A stretch of DNA of 64,000 nt from Riptortus pedestris (GCA_019009955.1 CM032230.1:10589501-10653500); one strand, 5' to 3'. Shown: positions 1 through 14,500, numbered from the stretch's first letter. Numbers and translations are program-made. Notes: generated from the sequence alone by a model not told the origin.

Positions 1-2050
1 CTTGTTAAAAAATTGATGAGTTAAATTTTTTATGTTAAACTCCATTGGCCATCTTGAACCAAACCGAAGTGGTTATCATCTTTAAAATGAAGCAATTGAT
101 TGCTAGTTATGGACATCGATCTTTTGAAAAGTATCCATTGAGGAAAACATTTCTGGAATATTGTGCCATATTCACTTTGCCATGACACTGTATCTGTCAT
201 GTAAATTTCACGGCTCTCTAAGCTGTTCTTTTTAAAGTAATATTGAAATTCATGCTCTTCTGGTTTAGAATGATGGAAAAACTAAGACTCTTTTCTGAGG
301 CGCAAAAAGTAAAATGGGAACCAAAGCAATTTTTTAACAAATAATTTTGGTAAAGCATGATGTCATTGAAGGGTTGGTGGAGGTCTGGTAGATAATGCAC
401 TAGCCCTCTGTTCAAACTCTGGGGTTTCGCTCTAAATTTACTTGAATAAAGGAGTGGTCGTTTGTCTGTAGATGGAAATGCTTTAAGCTGGCCACTCACC
501 ACCAAAGTTATGTGACAGGCTGTAGCCCTTCATGGGCTGTCGACCCAAAGATTTTCATTATATTTAAGGTTTACATAAAGTCGCTCATGTATATTAAATA
601 ATGTAGTTTGAAATTATTTATTCGGAATAATTAAATACTGTTTAGAATAATTTAGTCCAAATATGTTTTTGAACAACTCATTATTCATTCAATCCTTTCC
701 ACATGTAAGAAATACACAGTTCGTATGATGTAAAACAAACTTCTCTCTTGCTTTCTAGATGCACAATCTTCATGGGTTTTATATTTGTACACTTTGAATA
801 CTACTGCTCTGATCAAGTAGACAAACTTGACAATTTAGCTGGAATAAATCTACAAACCCCTCAAAAAATCATTCAAACTGATAGTGTAGTGCAAGTTTAT
901 TTTAATTTATTGTAAAAAAACGTGACCTGGAGTCTCAAAGTATATGAAAAATAACTTGGTACGATCTTTTACACTAGAGCACTTGCAGATTCGTATTTTA
1001 ATGGACGTATAAATTTTAGCTTCTGCCCAACAAATTAACGTCCAACCTGGCTGAACTACAGTTACACACTGGATACTTAACGTCCTCTATGTAGGACACT
1101 ACTGTGTGGAAAGGATTTTAAAAAAAATTAAGTTTAAATCACATGTTGGGCATCGGCTAGAGAAGTACTCAATCAAGCAGAAGATGGGTGTATTTGTTTT
1201 TGCTTACAGTTTCAGACACCTTTGGTATTCTTCTTCGGATCATTTTAAAAGGAGGCTTAGAGAGTTCTGCCCTCACTAAACACACCACTGCAAATGACTA
1301 TGTACATTCAACAACGCCTCTACACCAGACATAATGAAGTCTGTCATGCAGGTGCTGCATAAACTAAGCAGCTTTCCCACAGACTGGAATATATGATAGA
1401 TATACTGATGATCTCATTTCATTTTCTAATTCTCCCGCAGTAAGACGAATAAGTAAACAGGAATTATAAAGTTAGTAAGACTTGAAATGTTTAGTGAGCG
1501 ATGTACTTGTTAGTGAAAATTGGATGAGTAAAGTTGGGGTTTAGAAAATGTTGAATCCAAAAAAATACAAATAGTTTCATAAAAATTTAAATATAAGAAA
1601 ACTACCATAGATCGCCAGTGGGCAGCAGTGCACCAGAGTTGCCTAAAGTCCTATCCACCTCCCTCATAGAATAAGTACCTAATTTGAGCTTTCTGTCTCC
1701 TGTATTGTGCCTCTTGCTGGAAAATGAGATGCCTGTGGTGATTTTGTAGCAGAGTTCCTTTAGAGGAAATCTTCTTTTGAGGTTGGACATACTCACGGCA
1801 TGATTTTTGAAACATTTCTTCAAATGTTCTTCTATCCTATTTCGTGTAAAACAAGGATCAAGTTCATTAATATCTGAAATCGAACCAGTGGAAGAGGGGA
1901 TATTTTGAAAATTCAAAATACCTCTGTTATACATTGGACAATCTTATTGAATCAGAATTACATCAGAATCAATCTTATTGCATATTTAATTTCCTATGGA
2001 TGTTATATAGTTTTTTTCTATCTTGAATATTAACAGAGATATTTGCTTCT

Positions 2051-2208
2051 TAGGGGTCAGGTTAGCCATGTGAGTTAATGCGTTGGCCTTAATTCACATG
2101 GTAAACCTAAAGTGGCATGTCCTAAGTCTACCCTGGTTAGAAAAGGGCGGTAACCTGTAGATAACACATCCTAATTAGCCTTAGTTGCAAAAAGTGGATG
2201 TTAATAAA
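2051..2208 (+). repeat. tRNA-derived SINE copy, internally deleted
   Basis: The copy starts with the tRNA-like GGTTAGCCATGTGAGTTAA head. It lacks the B-box part, and continues into the family's conserved 3' half (GGTAACCTGTAGATAAC and TTAGTTGCAAAAAGTGGA) and terminal TTAATAAA. Confidence 0.75.
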
Positions 2209-5200
2209 ATAATATATAATATTTGCATCTTTTAGTTTTCAGCCTTCAGTATACCCTAAACTTCTACTCGTATCACATTAACAATAAACAGTTATATCAT
2301 GAACTGGAGCTTAGTTCAAAGCTTAAATCCCAAATATTGCTTTTATTGAACTTACCAAAGATTGTTTTTATTGAGCTTTTATGTTACTGTGATATATGCA
2401 AATATGTTCGGTATGGCATCCATCAAGGTTTTACATTCTGAAATGCATGGTTTTATTTTATCAACACCACACTCAACATTTATCCGGCTTATGGAAAACT
2501 AAATATTTTATTAGGAATGGTTGAAATTGGCCTTGGGGAGGGGGAAATAATTGTAATTCAAAATACCAACGTTACTAAGAGCCAGCCAACAATTTTTATA
2601 TGGCCAATGTTGTAGGAATTTTAATTTTCTAGATATCTCTTGATTCAAATGTTAACAGAGCTATTAGTACTCTCTTGGCTTCAGGCTTTTATATACCCCC
2701 ACTTCTAGTCACTCGATTTTCACTTATGTACATCGCTGCTCAATAAACATCTCACATTATAATTCCTGTTTATATTGGCTTCTTACTGCAGGAGAACTAG
2801 AGACTAGATGGTGAGATGAAATCATCAGTGTACCATATTCCAGTGTTTGTGGGAAATCTGCTGAATTTATGCAGCATCTGTCTTCTTTATATCTGGTGTA
2901 GAGGAATTTTTGAAATACCTTTGATTGGTAGTTTGTGTTGGTATGTTTTGCGAGTGTGAAAATCTTGGTCTTTTTTTTACAATACTCTGAAGAAGGATGG
3001 CAAAGATTTCCGAAAGTGTAAGCATAAAAAATAAATTCATCTTTCCATAGATTGCATTCTTCTTCTGTAGACAATATCCAACTATTCTCTGCCATTTAAA
3101 ACCAGCGGCTAAGCAATTCTTCCAGTTTAAATGAACTAAAAAGTGTGCTTTGAAGGTTTTTAGAAAAATTCTTTTATGTTGATTCAAGCATTATCTTTTT
3201 GTTACACATTTTATTATGCTTTCTTATTTATTTTTTTATTATGAAATAATGGCATTTATGGAATAATAAATGAATAAATACCTTGGGAGAATTATATTAG
3301 TTTTATTTTTTAGGTGATGTTTCTAAATGTAAATATATGTATGTGTGTAAATATTTTTCATTTTAATCGGATAGGTTTTCTGGAGTGTTCAGTGAGTAGT
3401 TTTAGAGCAGTGTTTTTTATATAGAGAAACATTTTGTCAGTAATGATTTTATGGAACTTTAGTCGTAAAAGGAAATCTCTTCAAAGGTTTTATATCTCTT
3501 TAAAAAACTGTTTTATAACTCTTCCACCTAGATGTGGGTAAGGTAGTGTAGATGACTGTTAACGTTAGATTAAGTAATGAAACTCCTTAAAATGCTGGCT
3601 TCAGCTACAGAGAAACATGTAGAGTTTGTGAATAGATGAGTTAAGAAGAGAGTAAACTTTATTTACAATGACCTTTTTCTGATTTATTCATAGTTGTATA
3701 TAGACTCTAAGACTTCCAACTTAAACAATCATACTGTAGTCTGAACGTCTTATTAAATTTGGGCGTCAGCGATATCCAATTCCAATTTGGTGAGAACTAA
3801 TTGTTTTGTTTTTAAAAATGAAAAACGGCAAATGATTTTCCACAAATTCTTATTTTATGATACACAGTTCCTTAAATCAAAGAGCATAATTAGATAGGCC
3901 GGGCAGTGCCCATTCCTATTAAACTAAATAAAATGTTTATTGTACATATCTCTGATATCTTTGTTTCAATACATCAGATCAAAAATTTGTGTCATAGAAT
4001 GTAATTTATAGATATTTTCTTGGCAAACAGAAAAGGTTCTATTCAAATTTTTCGTGTCTATAATTGATAGAGAGAAACTAATTTAAATGGGTTTAGGGAG
4101 AGTCAAAACGGAAAATTCAGTTGAAAATTGAAAACCAAATATTTTAGAGATTGCAATATTTGCTTTTTCGCATTGAAGCAAATGAAAAAGGAGGAAGGAG
4201 TAGTCCAGTGAAGACAATGCTATATTATTTAACTGGAGGTTATGGGGCTGTCCATTCCACAGAAAATTTTATAAAGGTTCATTAGACTTCTATCTGTTCC
4301 CTAATTCCCACCAAATTTTATGATGCTGTTAAGCAGCTATTATACTTGAAGTATAGACCTTTGATTCATAATACAGGAGAATAAAGTCAAGCTGGTGTCC
4401 TCCCACCTATGCTGTGTGGCAGGCTTTGATCCTTCATGGGCTGTTTTACCAAAGATTTACATTTCAATTAGCTGAAACCTAATTGTTCCCAGTATCAAAG
4501 ATCCCCACTTATTTTTATTTTACGTATCTCGAATATATACTACTGAATTAAATTCTGCAATTCATAGTCAGGACAGCTTCCATTCCAATATTTAAAGTAT
4601 TTAATTAAAATATAAATAAACCATCCAGTTTGAAATACAATTTGTGAAAAGCAGAAAAGGAACACTGCTCTAAAAATACTTGAAGCTAATTTCACATTTT
4701 TAAAATATATGTCACTACTGTGTTGAATCGCTTTAATTAAGAAGGATATGATATTCCTTCGAGAAATTGTATAATTCAGCACTTTCAATATTAATTGTAT
4801 GACTATTGTTGATATAACTATTTATTTTATTATTAATGAAATTCTGTTTGTTTAGTGGCCATTATCAAATAATGTACTAAGATTAACTTATTAATGGAGA
4901 ATTAAAATTTTATTTATTTGCTAGTGCTTTTTATTTATATCTAAAAAATGGTATTTTTATTACTTAAATATTGTATGATAATTACTATTATGTGTTAGCA
5001 TTTAGAAAATATTATGTTATCCGTCCTTATATAATTTACTCATTTATTTTGTTATGTAATATACAATCATGATTAAAATGTGATCTGAAGTCGTTAATAA
5101 TAAATAGTCTAATTTCAGTCTTTTCACTTATTTCATATCAGATTTATTAAACGATTTTCTTTTTCTAAAAATGTAATGTTAGTTATTGTTGTTGGATATA

Positions 5201-5663
5201 AGCCATCCGCATTTCCACTTATCCTAAGATATACTTTTTTGGCTCACAAGTGAAAGCTAAAAAACCAAACCAAAAAGCTAAGTTAACAATAACAAATAAA
5301 TATACTTTTACACAAATAAATCAAGTCACACAGCATTTAAAAGAACAAGGAACACTACATTTCAACATTAAATTACAGGGACAGAAAATCTCTGAAAAGA
5401 ATACTTATTACATATGTAAGGATTATTCTTTACTATAAACTCAGTTGGAACACGCATTTAACACTTAATGTGATGTATATAGTCATATGTTGTGTGGTAA
5501 TATTTTTCTCTGTGTAAGTTATATAAATTGTTAGTAAGAGGCCAAATAAAGCACATTAACTTATTATAGATTGTGATAAAACTGACTTGGGACTACAGGC
5601 TGATGCTTTATGAACAATATATGCTGTTACAATTGAACCAGTTATGACTTATACAATAACTCT

Positions 5664-6107
5664 ATGGTATTCGGAGTTGCAGTGTCAACACACTTTAAGG
5701 AAAATGGAGAAGCCCAAAGATTAACAGACTTAACAGTTTCATATGAAGCTGCCAATGTTTTGGTGAGACTTACATCCATCTCTCAACTTGCAAAATACAA
5801 TTTACAGTATTTACTATTACATGAAAGCACACATATACAAAACATTAATCCATCCGGCATTGAAAACTTCTGCATTACTCACAATGGACACCCACACATA
5901 ACTGACCCCACCTCACACAACAGAATTTCATATCCTTCACAAACGGAAGTAAGGAAAGAGAACCTGTTGGATGCACTTTTATTCTTTTTCATACTCCAAT
6001 TTTTTGACAACACAAAAAGGGAGGAGTTTCGAAAATGTGAATGTGAGAATTGTGAATGCTATTCAAGTTTATTTAAAGAAAATAGCAGATATCAGATAGA
6101 AAACTAG
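5664..6107 (+). CDS. Unidentified 147-residue open frame, doubtful
   Basis: This is the longest open frame outside the two recognised genes and the transposase. It is T/H/N-rich in the middle, with a hydrophobic LLDALLFFFILQFF segment near residues 101-114 followed by a Cys/Glu cluster (KCECENCECY). I recognise no domain. The start is the first ATG of the frame and no splice context or promoter was found. It may be a chance frame or a decayed element. Treat it as hypothetical. Confidence 0.15.
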   Translation: MVFGVAVSTHFKENGEAQRLTDLTVSYEAANVLVRLTSISQLAKYNLQYLLLHESTHIQNINPSGIENFCITHNGHPHITDPTSHNRISYPSQTEVRKENLLDALLFFFILQFFDNTKREEFRKCECENCECYSSLFKENSRYQIEN

Positions 6108-7702
6108 AGTTTTATTTCATCAAAAATATAATTCATATACTTGTACTCACAGATCAAATCATGTTTGACTTTAATGGGAGTAAAGAACAGCTTTGATAAG
6201 ATGTAATAATTAGATAGCCTAGTTCCTCAGAAAATATATTTAGTGCTTTCAACAGCTACAGGTTGCAATTTTAAAGTGGCTAACATGTATTCAGCACCCC
6301 ATGAGGGATGATTGAGTTATGTTCTGAAAGGCTGTGACCTGGTTGACACGCCACAAAAAAAAAAAAAATAAAAAAAATAAAAAGGCTGTGACCTGTAGCA
6401 TAGAATGCACTATACAAATATAGTGAAGAGTAAACCATCTAATTTTTACATCATATCATAGATCAAATATTTATAATTTATATATACTTTCTGCTGGCTT
6501 TATTGGTATAGTGGAGGATTAAGGTTTGGCATTCTACAATTATGTGATGCCAGGCATTTTCAGCAAGCGCTAGCATTTCTTGTAGTATGTCAAGAATAAT
6601 AGGTCTCATTGCCACCTATAAACACCTGTGATGGTATATAATGCCCAATAGCTTTACCAATTGGGTGATGAAGAGTTATTGGGTACAAACAGGCTGAACA
6701 GTGGGGAATACTCTGTAAAGGGGTGCTTGGTGAACACTTCTTAATAATGGGTCATGATCATGGATGGTATGCTACCTGGTAGCCTTTGAAATAGGATGGA
6801 GGGTTGGGAAGTGGTGGTTAGGGTGAGTATCAATATCTTCCCAATGTTAGGATTGTGTTTTCAAAGGACTTTTTGGTGGGTAGCCTTATTAGCTACAATA
6901 TTAGGATAACTTGATTTCAACAACTTGACATTAGAGATAATTAAATATCAAGCATTCTGTTGCCAGTAAATTAAAGGAGATGTTGATCCAGGATGGAATA
7001 GATAGGTGGAGAAGGAATAGATAGGTGGTTTGGTAGGAGGAATATTCTTATGCACTAGTAGTGGACATGTTTCTACTCCAGGAGTTCAATCTCCCCCTGG
7101 AATAGTCAAGAAGGAGTTGCCATCCTTTTAGGGTTTGTTGAAAACAACTCCCCATGGGAAAAATTAGCATGGGAATTGTTTTTAACAAAAGTGGAAACAT
7201 ATTGTGTTTGTGCAATAAGAGGGAGTTGGAAGTAGAAGTAATAGTGGTAGGAGATTTGGTATATAACTTTTGGGTGTTACACCCTTTCTTGCTGTTGAAT
7301 GAAGCCATTGTCCTCTGAACAATTTTCCTTATCTTCCATGCTTGCTTGAGATTAGGAAGCTCGATTTTCAAGCTTATTATGACTGGGTCACTCCTACATC
7401 TTACTCAAAAGACGGTGAAAAACAAACTGAACTAGATAGAAGGACGGAATAAAATGCCACCTGCACTGTATAAAGATGAACTATATTGCATTTCCACTCC
7501 ACACAGACCCCCGCAAGTGAAGTCCGGGTTTTTAGTTATCACACCTTGTATAGATAGATAGATATTCAATTTTTTATAGACTTGTTCAACTTCCTTTTTA
7601 ACTGAATAGGTTGAACCAGCCCACAATTGGATATGCCAAATATAGAATAGATTTAAGCGGCAAATTAAAAAAATAATGAACCTCTTTTTTTAAAAATAAA
7701 TA

Positions 7703-7708
7703 TTTATT
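7703..7708 (-). promoter_or_regulatory. Candidate MED23 polyadenylation signal
   Basis: The minus strand reads AATAAA about 97 bp after the MED23 stop codon, in an AT-rich 3' untranslated stretch. It is the first such hexamer in the AT-rich run there; further copies follow nearby, so use is not certain. Confidence 0.5.
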
Positions 7709-7804
7709 TTATAATCAAACTTTAAAAAAGGTAAGAGATCAAAATATACAAGATATTCAATGTACAGTTATTTACAAATTATTAACAATTTAAATAAATA
7801 TGTT

Positions 7805-10800
7805 TTAAAGAGCTTGGTGCATAGTGCTCGGCGGGATGAGAATGTTGCTCTGTAGGTTTGTTTGGGGTACGTGGATGTTATTCTGGAGCGTCGTTTGAGC
7901 GACATGTACATTGTTCTGGAGATTGCTCTGGGCCACGAGCATGTTGTTCTGGAGGTTGCTCTGAGCGACCATCTCCTGTTTGTTGTTTATCTCTTCTATG
8001 GTGAGGTGAGCGATGAACCTCAGTCTCATTTGCAGTGCTGGCCTTAGCTTACGGATTATAGCTTCCGCTTCACTCTTCATTGTGTCACCCACAAACATGT
8101 ATTTTATGTGATATCTGAAATCTTTGTTTAAGGAATATATCGAATGATTCATGTCTACAAATGAAAGTGCAAAAATAAACAATAAAAGCAAACTTTTCTT
8201 GTTGAAACAACAATTTTGGCTGTTCAAATGAGATTAATATAAATAACCATTTCTATATGTAAGTTTATAACTACATTAATTTAACTCAGTCAGTGTGTAT
8301 ACTTTAGTTAATTAAAAAATCTTTTTAAAAAAGTCTGACACTCGTGTAACCTAAGCAGATTTCCCATGTGCTTTTATGACACTAGTGATCACATCTCACC
8401 ATATATTTTCTATTTCTAAATAAAAATCCGATGAGTAGAACTGGGGTTTATTGAACGCTGAAAACATGAAGATAAGAATAACTCGCTTAATATTTTTAAG
8501 CTACGAAAAAGTTATAGAACAACAGTTTTAAAGAATCATTGGTTTAATAAGGTTGGTTCTTTATCATTTAACAATCTGACTCATAATAACAGGGATATTT
8601 GAATTTTCAAAACCCCACCTCTATTTCTGGTCTAATTTCAGCTATTAATGAATATGACCTTTACATTTGAATACAAAGGTTAAATATTGATTATGGTATA
8701 GTTAAAGAGTTTTGAGTTCAGATCGTAAATCCTTTATAGATGACATTATCACACAACGTATTTGCATTTCATAATAAAGGTCTGTTTAAAACAATATTTT
8801 GTATTTAAGCTTGAATAAGTAGTTTCATGATATAACAACTTATTGTTAATATAACATGGGTAGGAGTGGGGGGGATCTACTATATGCTGAAAACTAAAAA
8901 ATGCAAATATCTTGGTTAATATTTAAGATAGAGAATAATTATATAAGAACATTAATAGGAAATTAAATTTGAAATAAGATTGGTTCTACACAACTGTTTG
9001 ATCCAACTTAGAAAAGGAAGATATTTCAAATTTTTGAAATTCCATTCCCACTAGTCCATATTGGCGAATTTGATCATTACTTTTACATAAAACGGTTAAA
9101 TATTGAGTTTAACCTCAAAGTTGTACCATTTGAAAGTTCACAGTGATTACTCTTTAGAAATAAATGTTTTTGAATTATTAGACTGATTTAAGGGTATCCC
9201 CATATTTCCAACTAAATGCAAGTTAGCATTCCCTGCTCCCTCTATCTACCGCCTCTTTTGCAAATACGCTTATCAAAGTATCACTGTCAATATAATATCA
9301 AATTGTATACAGCTAACACTATTTTATTTTGTAAGTCAAATAATCCTCAAACAATTTTAGCTGTTATTGATATGAAATTCTGGAGGCCAAATATCTGTTA
9401 ATATCTAAAACCTTTGTTAAATAACTGAAAATTTAATGGATAAAAAGTTAATACTATAAAAAATTAATATATAATATAAAATATGTCACAAAGGGGCTGT
9501 ATAAACTAAACAGATGTTTTGGTATGATACTATTGATCTCTTATGATAATACATTTCTAAGTAAAAATTTGGCGAGTAGAAGAGGGTTTTCTGAACGCAG
9601 AAAACAAATACAAAGGCTGAATATCTCACTAAATATTTGAGCTATGAACAAAATTGTAAAATAACAATGTAGAGCATGAATTGTAATACTTTTTTATCTG
9701 ACTCATAATAATATTTTGAAGTTTTTGTATTCCCCTTTCCTATTCCTAATCCGATCCCAACCATTAACAACTTATAAAAATTATATAGTTTAGGACATAA
9801 AATCTTAACTGATGACATCATCATCACTCAATGTATATGCATGTACCTCACACTGTAAAAGTTCAATGGAAACAATATTTGGTGGTATTTAAGCTTCAAA
9901 TGAAGTTGTCCATGAAATAATGGCTATTGTTAATATGACATGAGTAGGAGGAGTGGGGGTTTATTGATAACAGAGAATAAAAAAATACAAATATTCACAA
10001 GATCTGAATATTCTGCCCTCAGTAAGCCCTCCTCTCTTCTACTCATCACTTCTTTACATATAAATAGAGAATATGTGGTGAGATGAGGTCACAAGTATGC
10101 TATACCAGTAACAAACCCCTGCTTGATGGACTTTTGTAATATTGTAGTTGACAGAAGGAAAACAGTAAATTATTTTGTAATTTTCTTGTAATAAATAAAT
10201 TGAAAACAACTGTAAGAAATTGGGAACAGTAATACATTGGCTGCAGAATAAGATAAATTGATCTGTCAACCAGTCTCAGAAGTAGGTAGGACACAGTTTG
10301 GTTGGGGGCAAATTGACTGGAGGCGCAAATTATTCACCCTCTTCCCCTTTGCCTATTCCTTGGGGTCTCCTTAGTGTTCAACTAATATAAAAACTAAATT
10401 TGTAATAATAAGATTGGTTCTAAAACATTTTGTGATCTTACTCTTAATAACAGAGATATTTTAAATTTTTGTAATCTCCTGAGTAGGATCAATAGACATT
10501 TGAAAATTGGGTCATGACTACAACCTCAAGAGCTGATTCAATAGGGAAATCTGGTAAAACCTTATTGGAATAGCTGAAAAGTTAACAAATAAAAAATTAG
10601 AAGGTCCATGACAGGAGAGCAAAAGGATACAAGAGATCTGATATAGGATCCATGTACTTGAGAACTGGAACATTCTTGTCAACCTGCTCAAGGCACGTGT
10701 ATAGCTCTAGAGTAAGGTCGGAGACACATTTCTGCCTGTCTGTGTTGAACCTGTGGAGGAATGGGCCGATCAGGTGGCAGAGGAAAAGCAGCTGCTCTTC

Positions 10801-11461
10801 AGTCTTCACCACTCGAGTTAGCTTCTCTTTCACAAACCTATAACAAATATCAAAGTTAACTACATTTATTATTTATTTATTAACATCCCCTTTGTGTTAC
10901 TTTGGCTAATTTTGACGGATTTTCTACAGGTTACCATCCTTTTCTAGCCAGAGTGGGACTAAGGATTTTATATAATGAGTTTCTTACTAAATAACTTTCT
11001 AAGCAGGAATCGAACCTGCCATTCTAGGATTACTAAGTGTCCCAACACACCTGGGATAGTCACAGTGTAGTTAATTCACATGGATAATCTGAGCCTCCCT
11101 AGTTAACTGTACATAAAAGAGAGTGTATTTTCATGGGCATCATTCAATCAAAAAATTATTTTTTTGAATCAATAGGAGGAAATTGAAAGGTCAAACACCT
11201 TTACAGTCGTAAATCCTTGTTACAGCCAGAGTATATTCGAGACAACCACTCCATTTTTAATGAACTGTGACATAATACAAATGCACACGTGCTTTAATGA
11301 CTTCATCCAAACACACTTAATAAATAAACAGAAAGCCAAATAAATAAATAATAGGCTCTATAATAGTCATACTTTTAATATATGTTTTTAGTTATAAAGG
11401 TCAATAAAGAATTTATAAGGGTGGAGGTATTGACCTTTTTTAGCAATAAAAGAGAAATCTG

Positions 11462-11522
<61 letters not shown>

Positions 11523-14500
11523 TTAAGCAGAAGTAACACCAAAAATACCTTTTTCCTTACCTTTTTTTTACCTTTTCATAGGGGGTTATGCAAATGCTGG
11601 TTTTATATGGGTGGTCTGTATAAATGTGGGCAAATATGGTAAAATAAATAAATCTATTGGAAAATGATACTTAACAATACATATATTAATTAAAATTATA
11701 ATATTGAATGCTGCCTGCTGGTGTTGAAAATATGTTGGATTATGTGGATGTTGTGCCTGGCTCCTTTTATTCCCCTGGTTATTTGTTCCCTTTTCTCCTT
11801 ATTTATTGCGTCTATGTTTTCTCTCTCCATCCATGTCTTCTCCCTTACCACCTGCCTTGGCCTGAAGATTGGTTAATTAGCCATGTTGGTGGACCATGTT
11901 AACACCATAAAAATGACTTCTATTATGAATGAAGTGTGTGCTCCATCAAAAATGTAGCCTGACTGCTTGTCTCTTTTTTTTTATTCTACCAGCTTTTGTT
12001 CTTTTATAGCAGCTGGGTACTTTGCTGCTGGTGGTTCCCAGGACTGGCACAGAGATGGCGGCACCATGCGGGGGACTCTTGAAAGGTAGATAATTGTATT
12101 GAGATACGTTTTTTTTTTCTTCTTTTTTTCAGTGCTTCATTGAAGATGGAACAAATATTGAGTTGATCAACCAAAGATTGTAACTGATTATTATGAGCAT
12201 TAACAGACAAATTATATATGTATTTTTTTTTTTTTTTTTTTTTTTTTAAACTTCACTTTCATCATCTTCTGGGTAGAATTGTTAGGCATTTGAAGAAATT
12301 TCTTAAAAATCGTATTAAGAGTACAACCTTAATTTCTTAAGAGAAATCTGCTAATGGTAGAGCTGTTGATAATACTGTTGCGAAAATTAAATAGATGAAT
12401 AATCTTTCAGAGAGAGAGAGAGAGAATGTTCTAGGTCCGACCAGTACCTTCCAGCCAGGCGTCGAATAGTCTAGACAATTCCCCTTTGATGTATGCCGCC
12501 GCCCTATATAAAGAAGGGCTAGCAGTGCTACAGTCAGTTTTATTGTCACCTGTCTTGATGTTCACATCAGTGCTTCAGTGCGACCTAGTACAGTGCGGTA
12601 AAGTGTTTTTATAAGAAGAACAGTGTTGTGCCGTGAAGTAAAGGACAGTGCAGTGCCGCGAAGTAGAAGACAGTGCAGTGCCGCGAAGCAAAGGACAGTG
12701 CAGTGCCGTCTTTCTGTGAATTTCAGTGAATTATTGGACTGTGTAATCTGAAGAACAGTGACGCTATCAGTCTATACTGTGAGTAGTAATTAAGAATAAT
12801 TACCAAGTTTATTGTGCATTATCAAAATAAATTGTGCAGTGATAAAAACTGTGAAACTTGCGAGTATTTAATTTTGCAATCCAAAAGAATTCTTATTAAA
12901 AACGTTTATTACTGGATCTTGGTAATAAAAAAACGTAACAATACAGTAAACAAAAAATAACCCTTTTGGGGGCTAACTTGCCACTCCTCCAAAATGGAAC
13001 ATGATAGAAACGCCTAGAAAATCTAGACTATTAGTAATAAGGTGAGGTATTAACAACAGTTTATGAAAAATAGTTTTTCTTGAAAATGATATGATTTAAT
13101 TGGAAGAACTCAGAAATCAAAGATTTGAAAATTCCAAAATGGGAAAGAATTACCAACAGTAATATATTGATGTGATAATTCGTACTCACTGTGGTATAGT
13201 CGATAGATGGCCAACACCAGCATGATGCCAGATAGCGTGAGCAGTTGCTAGCGTGTATGAGAACTTGTTGTCCAAGTAGGAGTGGTGGGTTGTAGAGAAG
13301 TTGAACAGCTGGAAAGGCGAGTTCCTGTACGGCCATTCGAGGAGTTTGGGGCAGGTTATGACTTCGACCAGCCGATCTTGGAGAACCGACCAGAAGGAGT
13401 CTGGGAGGGCGGCCATCACAAGCCCAACGGAGTTGATCCACAAATGAATTTGATTACTTGGAATCACGGTGTACCTAAAATAAAAATCATATGCTCATGT
13501 TAAAAGACCAACAGATTAAGATCTTCAGTAAAATTTTGGCAGAAATAAAGGTACAAGCTTTTTCTTTAAATAAACATGGAATAAGCATTAATAAAATCTA
13601 GTCTCCCACAGACCTCTTAATGAAAAGACATATAAAGAAAAAAAGATAGAATTGACATATAATTTAATAAAGATAGAAGAATGTGGAGTTGAAGTATAAA
13701 ACTCACCCTTTGATGATGACATCAAGTAAGTTATTAGCAACAATGTTGGAAGTGACAGGTACAGCCATTAGCTCGACGCAGGTTATGTAGAGCGCGTGTG
13801 CTGCTGGGTTAGGGAATTCGTTGAACCTCCAATCTATTGCAGGGAACTGTGCTGCACCAGACATTGCTAAATACGATTATAAGGAAATATATTTTCTAAT
13901 TGCGTAATTTTCATTTAATAATAATTAAAGGCGATTACATAATAATTATTATTATTTATTAACGTCCACTTTTTGCAACTTAGGCTAATCGGGACGGGTT
14001 ATCTACAGGTTACCACCCTTTTCTAGCCAAGGTGGGATTTCAGAATGTTATTTAATGAATTTCGTCACAAAATAATTTCCTTTGCCCAGGCGAGAATCGA
14101 ACCCGCCACTCTAGATTTACCATGTTATATAAAGGTCAACGATTTAACTCGCATGGCTTACCTGAGCCCAGATTACATAATAAGATAATGTGTAAACTTA
14201 GTAGATTTGCCACATTCTTGTATGACGTACTAGAGATCTCATCTTAGATTATGATCCATACTTCTAAGTTAAAATTCGATGAGTCAAAGTGAGGCTTTAC
14301 TGAAGGCTGAAAAAAAGAAAGTTCAAATAACTCCTTTAATATTTGAGTTACAAAAAATTGTATTAACAATTATAGGCCATGATTAGTTTAACAAGATTAC
14401 TCCCATAACATTTTTTTATCCAACAGTAATAGAGATATTTTGAATTTTTGAATTTCTCTCTAAAGGTCCCCTATCCCAGGTCCGTTTTCAACCATCAATG

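Larger units (their letters stand above)
1..7702. other. Repeat debris downstream of MED23, no supported gene
   Basis: This stretch holds no coding region that I can support. It contains a SINE copy (2051-2208), a family C fragment (about 3960-4190) and fragments resembling the sequence from which the 213-bp satellite derives (about 2200-2360). It also has a short repeated block, GGCTTTGATCCTTCATGGGC at 4423-4442, related to a block near 512-535. There are A/T-rich runs, including an A-tract at 6355-6382. A 444-bp open frame at 5664-6107 is listed separately. The segment 6480-7380 is less AT-rich and may be an old retroelement, but I could not identify it. Confidence 0.5.
12427..12940 (+). 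mobile_element. Candidate LTR of a retrotransposon
   Basis: The segment begins TGTTCTAGG and ends AACA. It contains TATATAAAG at 12505-12513 and an arthropod-type initiator TCAGT at 12534-12538, 31 bp from the first T of the TATA box to the initiator A. An AATAAA lies downstream near 12825. This order (TATA, initiator, polyadenylation signal within about 500 bp, TG...CA ends) is typical of an LTR. No flanking target duplication was found and no second LTR lies in the window, so it may be a solo or truncated 5' LTR. It lies in MED23 intron 20, antisense to MED23. Confidence 0.5.

Noticed and set aside
7048..7371. Minus-strand 107-codon frame as a retroelement protein
   Set aside because: The region is less AT-rich and may be an old element, but no motif could be recognised, so no identity is given.
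11382..11642. Open frame spanning the (TA)n tract, reading IYIYIY
   Set aside because: Microsatellite artefact, as is the similar minus-strand frame at 43581-43829.
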